Shown: positions 1 to 11,947 of the stretch, one piece after another
Position numbering within the stretch: the stretch's first letter is position 1
Layout: each line of letters opens with the position of its first letter
From: Dipteris shenzhenensis
Lineage: Eukaryota > Polypodiophyta > Polypodiopsida > Gleicheniales
Strand: one strand, 5' to 3'
NCBI GenBank assembly: GCA_047967505.1
Contig: CM106538.1
DNA: 64,000 bases
The notes under the pieces: generated by a model
What the model was told of the DNA's origin: nothing
Seen by the model: only the letters and a program-made list of their open reading frames with translations
Databases searched by the model: none
Program-made: the position numbers and the translations under genes

Positions 1-1355
1 CTAGGTCTAGTTTGGGCAATTTTCACTCCTTTAAACTTAGGCCGAGGAAACATAGTCTTTGAGGGGCCCTTTAGACACTTAAGGAGATGTGTGCATGCAA
101 AATTTACCTTAAGAAAGATTACATAGGTATATCCCTTCATGATGTGGCATAGAGCATAGGTGAGATAACCAAACCTAAAAAAGGCTAAGTTACCCATAGT
201 TGGCTTCACTATGGGTAAATGGCCCAGGGTTTTGACTCTAACCCTTGATGACATTGTGTATGGGTTGCCATGTGTTTTATTTTCTTTTGCCCATTGCATG
301 TTGTTTATTAATCTACCGCCCTCTACCCTTTCCATTCATTTTTGGCTTGGCTAAGCATGGGTACCCTCTTGCCCCTCTATTTTTTGCTCTATAATATTGC
401 TCTTTTAGTGCTATATTTTTGCAATTCATTTTTGGCTTGGCTAGGCAAGGGTGTCCTCTTGCTGCTATATTGTTTTCTCTATTGATGTAAGTGCTTTTGG
501 CAACTTCTAGAGTCATGCATGAGATGGAAGCAACCTCTTTTGTTAGACTTCCATTTGGCAACTAGTTGGATCTTGAGTTTTTATAGATGACCTTTTTCCT
601 TTTCAAAATCTATTAAAGAGAAGTTGGATCATTTGCCAATGTCATCAACAAATTCTCTAGAGCTCCTCTAGAGTATGCAACTGAGGGAAGATTGTTACAT
701 TTTGGGTTGGGTAGGATGGAAGACCCAAGTCAATTTGACAGCTATGGCTTCACTTGGTACAGTGTAGGCTATTTATGTAGACATCTAGGGATCCCATCAG
801 GCACAACGATGTCCTTCCACATCTTGTTGTCAATAGGGGTGGAATGGAAACTTTCATTTATCTACTTTTGTTAGGTTTAGTTGTTAGGAGAGTTTTGGTT
901 TATCAAGCTACAAGCTACCATAACGAGTGCAAGGATTTGGCACCATTTTTGTCTATAGGGTAGATTTTGCCAAGATTTTACCATTGCCTCTTGGATGATA
1001 TACTCAAGCTTGAATCCCTTCTTCTTTAGCTTTTATTTGGTAATTGATAAGGGCGCATGTGTCATATTTAGTATGGTCTAGTAGGAACCTATTCATTTTT
1101 AAAAATAGGAATCTATTAGCTTGAGAAGTAGAACTGATTATATTAATGGTCAAGGTTACATTATGGAGTTTGTGCATTGGCTATGGGATGTTGAATTGGC
1201 TTACTAGCATTTGAGCCAAGTTGTAGAGGCTTTGGTGCAAGAGGGGTGCAAGATCCATATTCTTCTTTGAAAGAATTTTTAGGGCCATGTGCACATCCTT
1301 TTTACCTCTAATATACATTTATTTTAAATTATATTTTTAATTTTAAAGAAGGGCC
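1..1355. other. Unrecognised AT-rich DNA
   Basis: No convincing coding region is seen. Short open frames here (for example 692-874 on the plus strand) have no recognisable motif. A degenerate two-copy repeat, about 95 bp apart, lies at roughly 327-480; each copy contains the phrase attcatttttggcttggcta. The stretch ends where a LINE-like ORF1 begins. Confidence 0.5.
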
Positions 1356-2925
1356 ATGGCTTCCTCTAGAGATGGCTGCCCTAGCAAGGGCATCCCTAGT
1401 GATGACAGCCCTAGCTATGGTGGCATAGACAAGGGTTCTCTGTCTTATTCTCCTGAAACTTTCACGTCCCACGCCCCAATTCCCATCCCATCAATCTTGC
1501 TCTTGTCAATCTAGAGTCTAATCAGATAGACATTAGTAGTGCATCGGATTTCATCATGCAAGATCTAGATCATGATAAGTGTGATACCCCTCTCCCCCCT
1601 TTCACTCTTCACCTGGAGGAAAGCAACATTCTTCAACTCAAACAAGGTGGCAGAGAGGCGGACACTCTTCATAAGTTTCTCTCTGAGTTCAAAACTGCTC
1701 CAAGTAGTGATCTTCCCAGTAATAGCCAAAGCAAAGAAAAACCTCTCTTCGTCTCCTTCGCTGCAAAGGGTCAACGACCCAATGGGGCCCTCAAGTCCGC
1801 AATGCACCAGGTCCTGAAAGGGAACCCCGTGCAGGAGCTGCCGAAGAGCACCTATGCTGGTGTTGTAAGTGGAGGAGGCAGAAGCCTTTTCAAGGCTCTG
1901 CCAATGTTGAGACAGTCAGCAGCTCTCGTACGAGCTAGGAGAATCTTCAATGGCACCCTGCCCTCCCCCATCTCAGAACCCACAAAGTTCCCTTCCACCA
2001 TTGATCCAAATGCTCCAAAGGCTACAGAGCCGCTCGAAGTTAAGATTCCAATAGGATTCGAACAATCAAAGTACACAATGGACTTCTTAACGAAATGATG
2101 AAATGACTCTGTTCATGCATTGTTGTAGGATATATTCACAGTCCAAGGCCACCTGCACTTTTCCTGGAAGGTTGGGTCCGTAACTTTTGGTCACATAAAG
2201 GCTTGGTTGTCACAATTATTTGTTTCCTCAGGAATGGTTATATCATCTTCATCTTTGAAAAACTGGAGATGGTGACATAAGTAGTTCAAAAAGGGACATG
2301 GACTATTAGAAATCAGCCTCTATCAGTCCAACTCTCTTTCCCTGATTTACCATTATCTCTCTTTTCCCAGATTGATACTCTCTGCACACCACTTGGCCAG
2401 TCCCTCGGTGTGGAAGCAAAAAAATTTATAAGCCCTTGAGGTAACCCTCAACCCTGTGTCCTGATGGACCTCACTTCTGACCCTCCTAGTGCCATTCATA
2501 TTCTTGATGGAGACGGAGTTGAGTTGATCTAAAAAGTTTTCTTCAAGAACATTCCTAACTCCTGCTTCCTCTATGGTATGGGAGGGCACTTTATCAAGGA
2601 CTGCCCATCCAGAAAAAAAAGAAAAAAGAAAAACCAGACTCGGCCCAATAGGACTCTCAGACTCCTACTAAGCATCCGGTCCCTTCTCCTCCCATGGAAT
2701 GGAAGGAGGCTCGAAGCAAGCCAAATTTTGAGAACCCAAGGTGTGAGACGGAAGGAAAAGGTAAAGAGATTACTACTGAAAGGGAAGAATGGATGGAAGA
2801 CAGCTCAAGTGAGGAAGAATTTGTGGTAGCCACCCAAGAATTCGAGGCACAATTGGAGGAGTCAGAGCACAAGTCAACTGACAAAGAGGGTCCTCCCTCG
2901 TTAAAGGTAGAAAAGCAACAAGGTT
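1356..2925 (+). pseudogene. LINE ORF1 (gag-like, DUF4283/zinc-knuckle type) remnant
   Basis: A possible start ATG lies at 1356 (context gggccATGG). The longest open piece is 1556-2098 (about 180 codons, Pro/Ser-rich, no catalytic motif), followed by frame-shifted segments. At about 2562-2603 the plus strand reads C-F-L-Y-G-M-G-G-H-F-I-K-D-C, a CCHC zinc knuckle whose second cysteine is tyrosine. A Lys/Arg-rich and then acidic tail follows, as in the ORF1 proteins of plant L1 elements, which bind the element's RNA. At least two frame changes separate the pieces, so this is not functional. The identity rests on the knuckle and on the endonuclease directly downstream. Confidence 0.55.
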
Positions 2926-3084
2926 AGGGAGGCAAAGGCTCAAACTGCTAAGTTAAATGATAGGGGAAAGGAACTCAATTCAATTGAAAGGGAGAAAAGC
3001 AGGATGTCGAGAGGCTTCGCTCTTTCTCCCTAGAATAGTCCAGTAAGCTTTAAGAAGAAGAGAAACCATAAACACTCCGCAACG

Positions 3085-3940
3085 ATGCAAGATAATTTTT
3101 CCTTGCTTAGCATCAACATGCAAGGCTTAACAAACGACCTCAAGCCCATCATCCTTAAAAGATGGTTAAAAACAACATGCCTGAGACCTGATTTTTTAGT
3201 AATTCAAGAGGTCAAAGTTTCTAGGGATAAGCTACGATGGCATCTCAACCAAATTGACAACAAGAGGCAGTGGTTCTGCACCACACACGAAGAAGGGAGA
3301 GGTGGAGCCATCTAAGGTGTAGCTGGCCACCTTGCTGAGTTAGTCACGTGCCCTCTACCCCTTTTTGAGACTGTCAGGATTGGAGTTAACTTTTCCCACC
3401 CTCAACTTCGGTGTTAGATATTTTCCATTTATGCCCCTAACACCACGAGAGATTGAGCTCTTCTTTGGGAGGGGAAGATATTGCAAAACAATGCTATCTT
3501 GCTAGGGGACTTTAATATGGTAGAGTCCCGCAGGGACAAATGGCATTGCATAGGAGCAGGGAACTCTCTTTTTGGACCACCCTCAAAGATTCTGCAGTGC
3601 TCATTGACATCTCTGAAGACACCTCTTTCACTTGGACCAACAATCAGTCGAGATCTCTCCACAGAAAAGCAAGGATAGATAGGATGTACTGCTCAAGAGA
3701 CATCGCTAACACAACCTTGTGTACCAAGAGCTTAGATCTTGCTTCTCTCCCCTTTTCAAACCACATATCAATCCTAATCATTCTAGACAAAAGTCAGGGA
3801 AAGAGAAGTAAATCTTGGTTCAAAGCAAACCCCTTCTTCTTTTGTCTTTCCTATGTCCAACAGAAGGTAGTTAGAATTTGGGAAAAAGTGTTTGATGGCA
3901 CAACCACTATAGCTGAAAAATGGGTTAGAGCCACATAAAG
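3085..3940 (+). pseudogene. LINE ORF2 endonuclease domain, truncated
   Basis: This is the N-terminal part of a LINE ORF2, the enzyme that nicks target DNA to prime reverse transcription. The first piece (3085-3315) has the opening SINMQGL and the catalytic-glutamate motif VIQEVK. A second piece has IYAPN near 3430 and GDFNMVE near 3505. A third (3540-3938) has FTWTNNQ, ARIDRMY and SLPFSNH, the usual end of the domain. A stop at about 3313 and a frame change near 3540 break it. After about 4060 nothing of the reverse transcriptase remains. Confidence 0.8.
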
Positions 3941-4133
3941 AATAGCTACTTTCCTCAAGGCTATCAAGAAGCAAGCGGATATCGCTAGGGCTACCAGACG
4001 AGCAGAAATTGAAGAGCAAATCAAGCTTTTGGAGGAGCAACAACCCAGGGATAGGAAAGACTCAAAGCATACATAGACAGATCATGATAGAAACAAACAT
4101 TAAGGCAGCACAATCCAAAGTGTTCACAAGAGA

Positions 4134-5209
4134 ATGGTGGGTAGGGTTTTCAAAGACATATTCTGCGAGGAACTAGCTTTCCCTAAGCTTTTTTTCAAAA
4201 ATCCTAGGAAGTACAACATTCCACAGCGAACATCCTACCAAACAATAGCACATTGGGAGCTCACAAACATAGATAGACGGTTTGCAAAATCCATTGATAA
4301 CCTTTTCTTCAAGACAATGAAGATTCTAGTCAAACAAATTCTATCATCTTCTTGGGTGCGCATGTGAAAAGCTCAAACGCAAGGGAGAACACTACAAGTA
4401 AAAGATGCTCTTTTGGACACAAACATTGAAAAACCACTTCAATCAAACATAGGATATCGAGATTTTACACACCTTCGAACTTTAGCCAACTACAAATATC
4501 AACTCAAGAAAAACCTTTTCACTATGTTGAGACAATTAGTGCCCCCAACATCTTCATTACACTATCATCAGCATAAAAACTATGGGAACCACTACTAAAG
4601 TGTCTTTAAAAATTAAACCCAAATGTTTCAATGGGTGAAACTACAAATCCTAATATTGAGGTGAGAAACCTTATTCGTTTAGATCCAATTACTACAGCAC
4701 AATATTATGTGCACCGCTTCCAACCTCTTAAATCATTAATCAAGCAAGATTCAACAATTTTTGGTAAAGTGAAAGATTTTTTCTTTGTAACAAAGTTCCA
4801 AAATAGAGGTAGCCAACATGACCACGAACTACTATGGATTAATGAAGCACCTACATTTGGAATACAAACAAACAATGAGATAAAAGCTTTTGTGGACAAA
4901 TACATTTGCACTGACATATCTACCTTTCCTTTCACGAAAGACAAATCCAAACACATAAACATCTCAAAACTTGCTACAAACGAAATAAGAAATGTAGATT
5001 TGAATTTCCACATCCCCCAATGGCAAATACACAAGTTTTATTGCCACTACAACTTGATTCAATTGATACAACCTTAAAGAAAAACCTAAAGGACATTCAC
5101 TTGAAGCTCATGGAAGACACAACACTTTTAATGGACTACAGTTCATTCTTGTCAACTCTTTCTTTGTCTCAAGAACATTACATTCTATGGCTCCAGGCAT
5201 CTATTTGAC
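4134..5209 (+). pseudogene. Rolling-circle Rep / Helitron_like_N domain, first part
   Basis: The piece at 4134-4367 has CEELAFPKLF and LTNIDRRFAKS, matching the start of Helitron_like_N. At 4413-4598 the text FTMLRQLVPPT is followed, after a one-base frame change, by FITLSSA and KLWEPLLK. At 4631-5077 LDPITTAQYYVHRF leads to FFFVTKFQNRGSQHDHELLW; the H-D-H is the metal-binding HUH motif of the nicking enzyme. Reading continues in another frame to 5209, where the Copia target duplication begins. Rep nicks and rejoins single-stranded transposon ends. Two or more frameshifts make it non-functional. Confidence 0.8.
5205..5209. repeat. Left target-site duplication of Copia-1 (TTGAC)
   Basis: The five bases ttgac directly before the left LTR recur exactly at 11115-11119 directly after the right LTR. 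This marks a genuine integration event into the Rep gene. Confidence 0.9.
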
Positions 5210-5381
5210 TGAGAGTGCTCTTCAATGGAAGCAAGAACGGAAGTAGGAGAGAGAGAGACAGAGAGCCACACAAGTTTTGGTGGGTGCAGAACCACCCTAA
5301 TCTTCTTTTTCATTCATTTATATATGTGTTTGAGTATTGTACATAACCCGGGTAAAGGCACAATGACCTTTAACCCCCACA
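5210..5381 (-). repeat. Copia-1 3' LTR
   Basis: This 172-bp LTR begins TGAGAGTGCTC and ends AACCCCCACA as read on the plus strand. The right-hand copy at 10943-11114 differs at about four bases. Directly after it, at 5382-5396, the minus strand is purine-rich (polypurine tract). Confidence 0.9.
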
Positions 5382-5434
5382 ACCTCCCACTTAAAGGACA
5401 ATGTGCCTTTAAGGGAGAACAACCAGTGAGCATA

Positions 5435-8400
5435 CTATCCAATACCCATCAATACACGACGATACTCAAACCGCTGACTAGGTAGACTCTTCGTCAGCAT
5501 ATCTGCAGGGTTATCATCTGTATGAACCTTGACAAGCGCTATGCGCTTGTCCTCAAGTACCTCCCTGATGAAATGGTACCTGACCTCAATGTGTTTGGTC
5601 TTTGCATGAAAGACCGGATTCCGTGCTAGCTGAATAGCACTCATGGAATCACTATGCAATGTCGGTACACCTGTATGAATCCCCAAATCTCCCACTAGCC
5701 GATCAAGCCATATAGCCTCCTTGCAACCCACTGTGGTTGCAACATACTCAGCCTCTGTGATAGACAAAGCCACGCACTTCTATGCACGAGACATCCACGA
5801 CACTGCACCACCTGCAAAGGTGAACACATAACTAGAAGTGGATCTCCTACTATCCACATGCCCTGCATAGTCTGAATCTGTGTACCCGAGTACACGCATG
5901 TCTCCTTTACCAAAGCAGATGCACATCTCCTTGGTACCCTTCATGTACCTCATGATGCACTTAACTGCCTCCCAATGCCTCTTTCTTGGATTAGCAATAT
6001 ACCGGCTAACAACTCCCACTGCAAATGCAATGTCTGGCCTAGTAGCTATCATAGCATACATAAGACTCCCAACCGTTGATGCATAAGGAACCTTGGCCAT
6101 CATGGCCCTCTCCTCTTCTGATTTGGGACTATCTGTATGACTCAGTTTCACATATGGAGGCAATGGAGTACTCACTGCCTTCCCCCCCTCCATATTGAAA
6201 CGCTGCAATACTTTTGTAACATACTCTTTTTGTGAAAGCCAAAGGAGTTTCCTACTCCGATCACGCGTGATGCGCATACCAAGAATATGACCTGCAAATC
6301 CCAAATCCTTCATATGAAAGGCCTCATGCAACTTGGCCTTTAATGCATCTAGCTCATAAGTATTCTTGCTAGCCAATAGCATATCATCCACATATAGTGT
6401 CAAGATTATCAGGCTATTATCCTTAGCCCTTTTAGTGTAGAGGCAGCAGTGATCAATTTCACTCCTTCTAAAACCCTGGGACCGAATGAAAGCATCAAAC
6501 TTCTGATATCATTCTCTAGGTGCTTGCTTAAGACCATAGAGACTCTTTTTCAGCTTGCAAACTAAATGCTCTTTGCCCTTTTCTTCAAAGCCTTCCGGCT
6601 GCACCATGTAAATTTCCTCATGCAAATCCCCATGCAAGAAAGCTGTCTTGACATCCATTTGCATAAGCTCCATATCCTCTACTGCCACTAGTCCAAGCAT
6701 GCATCTAAGTGTGGTCATCTTCACAACCGGAGAGAATATCTCATCAAAGTCCACACCCTTCTCTTGCTTGAACCCTTTAGCAACCAAACGGGCCTTGTAC
6801 CTAGGCACATCATCACCTGTGACCTTCATCTTGTAGACCCATTTACATGGCAATGCTTTCTTTCCATGTGGCAAAGAAACCAAGTCCCAAGTCTTATTCT
6901 TCATAAGTGAACTCATCTCTGAGTGCATAGCATACTTCCACTTGCGTTGATCCTCATGCATCATAGCCTCTCTGTAGCAAGAAGGCTCCCCGCAATCAGT
7001 AAGCATCACATAGTCTACCCTGGAACAAACCTATCAGGCGGTCTAGACACTCTAGATGATCTTCTCAAGGGCATTTCAGCTTGCTGTCCCACTTGCATAT
7101 CAGCCACATTTGGCTCATCATTTCCACCAATAGATGATCCATCATCTACCCTTGATTGTATACCTGTGGGAGTACTTGGTTGTACCATTTCTTGCACATT
7201 TGGTGCATGGACAGCTTGCTGTCTATCAACATATGCAGGTGGATTCACATCCTGGAAAGTGATTCTCCTCATTTCCACATCCCTCATGGGTGCCTTATGC
7301 ATCTTCTTCTCATTGAAGACCACATCATGGCTGCGTATGATCTTCTTTGCTTCTGGATCCCAGAGACGATAGCCGATCTCTCCACTTTCACCATAACCCA
7401 GAAAGATGCATTTCCTAGACTTAGGATCTAGCTTCTTTCGAAGCTCTTTTGGCACATGTGCATATGCCTCACACCCAAATATACGCAAATGAGAGCAAGA
7501 GGGATTCTTGCCACTCCATGCCTCTTCAGGAATACCACCATCCAAACTGTTACTAGGTTATCTATTGATCACATGCACTGCAGTCTTCATTGCCTCAGCC
7601 CAAAAACCACCAGAAAGACTTGCATTGGAAAGCATGCATTGCAACCTTTCTTGAATGGTACGGTTCATCTTTTCTGCAACTGGATTTTGCTCTGGAGTAC
7701 GAGGGGATGTGAGCTCCCTCTTAATCCCACGTGTATCACAGAAATGCTGAAAGTCATGAGAGAGATACTCTCCACCATTGTCAGTCCGTAGGCATTTAAG
7801 CATTCTACTTGACTGATTCTCAACCAAGGCCAGCCATTTCTGAAATACCTGGAACACATCACTCTTCCGAGCTATAGCATAAGCCCACACTTTCCTAGTT
7901 GCATCATCAATGAATGTCACATAGTATTCAGCCCCGCCTAATGACCGTGTAGGCATGGGACCACATACGTCTGAATGCACCAAATCAAGCATTTTAAACT
8001 CTTTCTTTTCCCTTCTTTTATGGGCTGATTTAGTCTGCTTCCCATAGAGACAATGCTCACAAAATTCAAAATCAGAGAAACTCAAATGCGGTACATAACC
8101 CAAACGGCATAAGAGTTTCATTCCATTCTGGCTCATGTGCCCCAACCTACAATGCCACAAAGAAGTGCTTGGCTGCTCGGTTATTGCAACAACATGATCA
8201 AATACCCCTGATACATGTAAGGGATACGAAGTCCCACACTTGGCACCCCTGGCCAAAAGCATAGAGCCCTTCTGAATTTTCCAACTCTGAAAGCCAAAAG
8301 TGGTGTGAAAACCAGCATCATCTAGCTGACCCACTGAAATAAGACTCTTGGTCAGCTTAGGCACATGTCTCACATGTTTCAAAACAAATGCAGACCCATT

Positions 8401-9501
8401 TGCAAAAGAAAACTTTATGTCACCTGCTCCCACTATGTCACATGCATAGTCATTTCCAAGATGCACACAACCTGTCTTTCCACTGTCATCAGTGGAGAAC
8501 CATTCCCTATGGGGAGTAACATGGAATGAAGCACCAGAATCCAAAATCCAATCTTGGGAATATGCATCATCTGAAGTGGTAAGCAACTCTGCAGGTAAAG
8601 TAGACATGAAGAGAACATCATTGTCACTATCACGTGTGACTGCATTGATCTCCTCGATCTTCACTTTTCCTTTGTCCTCCCTTGGACTCTCTTCCTTTTG
8701 ATTTGCACCCCAATTTGCATTCTTTTTCTTATCCATTTGCTCTCTTTTCAGCTTGTAGCAATCCTTTTTCATATGGCCCTTCTTGCCACAATGGTAACAC
8801 TCAATGTTCCGTGCCTTGGATTTGCTACGAGACTTCCCTCTTTCTTGGGACTTCCCCCTGAACTGTGATCTGCCCCTTTGCACATTTAAGGCTGCATCCT
8901 GCTTGTTGCCATCCATAGACTTCCGTCTAATCTCCTTGGCCAACAAGCTACCCACAACATCATCAAATTTCAGTACTCCACCAGGTGCAGAGTTACTGAC
9001 AGCTGTACGGAAGGTATCCCATGAGGATGGCAATGAACATAAGAGAAATATTGCCTTAGTCTCCGCATCAAAATTCATTTTCTGAGCCTGAAGCTGGCTG
9101 AAAATAATATTGAATTCATTCAAGTGAGAAGCAATGGAGACCCCTTCCTTCATCTGCAGCTCAAACAACCTCTTCATGAGGTAAACTTTATTAGAGGCAG
9201 TTTCCTTCTCATAAGTGGCACACAGTTTCTTCCATAAATCTTCCGTAGTCTGCTCATTTACTACTGTGAAATAAACTGACTCTGCAAGATGAAGTCTAAT
9301 AGTAGACTTTGCTAATGCATCCAACTCATTCCAATCATCCTCAGACATATCCGCAGGCTTAGCTTCAATACCTGCCAAGGGTTTAATCTGCTTCTTTTGA
9401 ATAAGCACATCCCTTATTTGTTCTTTCCACAAAGAAAAGTTTGTCCCATCAAACTTTTTAATGCTGAAAAACTCCTTTTCAGACATGGAAGAGGATGCCA
9501 T
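5435..9501 (-). pseudogene. Copia-1 gag-pol polyprotein, broken
   Basis: The first ATG is at 9501 (MASSSMSEKEFF); reading further upstream uses only a TTG. In order: a UBN2-type gag, the zinc knuckle CYHCGKKGHMKKDC, protease DSGASFH, integrase with an LWHCRLGH/CEHC zinc site and DNGGEY, reverse transcriptase with YVDDML (about 6380-6400), and RNase H with TDSDYAG and TEAEYVA. Defects: an in-frame stop at 7558-7560, a one-base frameshift near 7018, a Trp-to-stop change at 6509-6511, and a stop near 5777. Apart from these the frame is continuous, so decay is recent. The length of about 1,350 codons is normal for plant Copia. Confidence 0.92.
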
Positions 9502-10928
9502 GATGCAAATAAAGCAAAATCCCAAATGCTAGTGCCTGCAAGAGAGAATCACACCAAATACCAGGTGCACCCAAATGTGTATGCCACAATAGAGTGAAAT
9601 ATCACCAAAATTCAAAGCCTAAAGCATCAAAAGATGCATCTGACTCATGTGCATATACTATGCATCCATATGAGCAAATCTGGCCCAAAAGAAAATGCCA
9701 ATAAGTGCCAAATGACTCAAGCATAAACACCATCCACTGGCATATGCATCAATAATATCTCATCCAAGAGAGCATAGCACTATCAGTGCATCACCTGCAA
9801 TGTGTCAAAGCTGTCCCTCAGCTTAAAATAGCATCCATATGCAAAGCGTCCATAAAAATAGCATCCCACAAGGCAATTTGGGCCTATCAGCGCATCCAAT
9901 AAGGATTGCAATGCATCCAAATGGCCTATAAATCATCCACTGCAACCCAATGCACACCACGAATGAGCGCACACTGTTCAAACTGCAACCAGAGTGATCT
10001 GCATAAGGTACGCTCAAGAAATCATAGTCCCACGGTAATGAGCGCTACTGAAAATAGAACCTGAGATGCCTCAAAACAGGGGCGCCATTGCATAATCGGA
10101 ATCAGCAAGAAAATCTGCAAATATCTCTCTTCTGCCAGAACTCCAAAATCCCAACCGATGAGTGAGAAATGGGAGTCAACACTTATCCACTGCCATGTGG
10201 CATAAATCTAAGGTTTCAAAACCTTAGAATGAAAAATGCATAACAGAGAGACGAAATCGAATACACAGAGATCTATAACTCTGAAAATCCTCCATCGAAT
10301 CGCACAAGAACTGACAGGTAGGGGTTTTTGGGCATCCGGAATGCAATGGGACAGACGGTTTTGGAAACCGTGGTCTCAATCACTGGGTCCAACACACGGA
10401 CTGAAAAACGTTTTTGGAAACAGAGCTATCTGTAAACTCCACCGGAGTGCGAATGATGAGCAACATAGAAGTTTTAGGACCTCCTGAGTCCACCGGAACT
10501 GACAGATCTGCAAATGGTTGCTCCAAACTTGAGTTCCAACACCCGGGAAAAAAAAAACGCAGGAACTGACACAGTGAGACAGAAATCCAATGAAATGATC
10601 CTAGATTCAAGAATGAAGGTGTTTCCAAGCTCCTGAAGTGAAGTGGACACCAAAAGCAAGCAATAGTTGCCTCTACAAGTCAATATGGAGTCTCTGTCGT
10701 CGAACGGAACAAGGAAAAGCTCAAAAAACGACTTTTTCTTTGAAACCACTTAACAGGTTCTCAAAACCACTTCGTAAAGCCAAAGTGACTTTTCCAAAGG
10801 TTCCTCCAAGGTCTCTGCACACTCGGATGCAAGTAAAGTCACCCACAAAGCTTCCCACAAAGCTTCTCCTTCCTCCCACAGAGCTACTGAGCTTCAAGCA
10901 TTCACGCATGCTCAGCTAGATCACTCGG
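9502..10928 (-). other. Copia-1 leader (5' untranslated region)
   Basis: This is 1.4 kb between the primer-binding site and the gag ATG, with no open frame of any weight. It contains recurring short phrases such as gcatccatatg and aatgcatcc. A leader this long is large for a Copia element and probably carries packaging or dimerisation signals (inference). Confidence 0.7.
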
Positions 10929-10940
10929 GCTCTGATACCA
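10929..10940 (-). promoter_or_regulatory. Copia-1 primer-binding site (initiator tRNA-Met)
   Basis: The minus strand reads TGGTATCAGAGC two bases inside the 5' LTR. This is the standard plant Copia primer site complementary to the 3' end of initiator tRNA-Met. Confidence 0.93.
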
Positions 10941-10942
10941 GT

Positions 10943-11114
10943 TGAGAGTGCTCTTCAACGGAAGCAAGAACGGAAGAAGGAGAGAGAGAGACAGAGAGCC
11001 ACACAAGTTTTGGTGGGTGCAGAACCACCCTAATCTTCTTTTTCATTCATTTATATATGTGTTTGAGTATTGTACATAACTGGGGTAAAGGCACAATGAC
11101 CTTTAACCCCCACA
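10943..11114 (-). repeat. Copia-1 5' LTR
   Basis: This is the right-hand 172-bp LTR, the transcription start side for the minus-strand element. It is followed at 11115-11119 by the TTGAC target duplication. Confidence 0.9.
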
Positions 11115-11119
11115 TTGAC

Positions 11120-11945
11120 AACCGACTTTATTCCTAAGAAGACAACCCAAAGACATTTACACAAACAACTTCAATCCAACTTTGACGAAGTTATGGGGTA
11201 CAAATACAGACATTCAATTCATACTAAATCCACATGGAGAAGTAGCATATTGCACATCTTACATAACAAAGATAGACAAGGAGACCACAAAGGCAGTAAG
11301 GGTAGCTATGTCACAAACCATGTCGACAAATGCATCACCAAATGAACGTATTCGGCGTGTTGGAAACTCTATATTGAATACCCAACACATTAGCTCCTAA
11401 CAAGTAGTATACCTATCCTTGTCAAATGTTACCATTGTCAACATTTTCAAGGCAATTTCAATACATTAACACTAACCCTCCAGAGAAACATACATTGATA
11501 TTGAAGCAAAGAGAAATGCTCCAAAACCTGGACCCAAATAGCACAAACATTTACTTTAATGACATTATAATGAAATATTTAAAGTGCCCCCTAAACCTTG
11601 ACGGCATTTGCTTGGCAAGTTTTGCAAGTGAGTATACAATTTCAGCCTCCAATTGCACAAAACGTAAAAATTTCAATAACTACAGCGAGACCAACGATCC
11701 TGAGGGATACTATCGAGAGCTTTGTACTTTATTTCTTCCTTATCATCATTTTGAACCAACACTTCAAGACAAAAATGATACTTGGCATGACAAATACAAG
11801 GAAAACAAAAGTATTATTGACTAGAACAAGGAAAAGTTCAACAAGCTCATTCCTAAATTTTCATCAAACTCATCATCACTTAATAGCACTTCAACAAATT
11901 CTACCAGCAAAGCCAATAACGAACTACATAATAACTACGACATTG
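11120..11945 (+). pseudogene. Helentron Rep/helicase linker region, after the Copia insertion
   Basis: Coding continues on the far side of the Copia element. Frame-shifted pieces show TDIQFILNPHGEVAYCTSYI, NERIRRVGNSIL and YINTNPPEKHTL, then CLASFASEY and GYYRELCTLFLP. These are recurrent phrases in the region between Rep and helicase of Helitron-superfamily proteins. At least two frame changes and a stop at 11822 occur before the helicase ORF. This part holds no catalytic site. Confidence 0.7.
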
Positions 11946-11947
11946 CA

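Larger units (their letters stand above)
1356..4060 (+). mobile_element. L1-type LINE, 5' half (ORF1 plus endonuclease), decayed
   Basis: A non-LTR retrotransposon fragment on the plus strand. It has a gag-like ORF1 with a degenerate CCHC knuckle, followed by an apurinic-type endonuclease with LINE hallmarks. No reverse transcriptase follows: around 4060 the sequence changes to a rolling-circle transposase. LINEs are usually truncated at the 5' end, so loss of the 3' half suggests recombination or a later insertion. Stops and frame changes run throughout. A separate LINE reverse transcriptase remnant lies at 20890-22440 and could be from a related family. Confidence 0.75.
5210..11114 (-). mobile_element. 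Copia-1, full-length Ty1/copia retrotransposon (defective)
   Basis: A 5.9-kb element on the minus strand with two 172-bp LTRs (TG...CA ends), a tRNA-Met primer-binding site, a polypurine tract next to 5381, and gag-protease-integrase-RT-RNase H in Copia order. The LTRs differ at about four positions (roughly 2%), so the insertion is fairly recent. The polyprotein carries three nonsense changes and one frameshift. It sits inside the Helentron Rep gene with a TTGAC target duplication on both sides. Confidence 0.93.
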
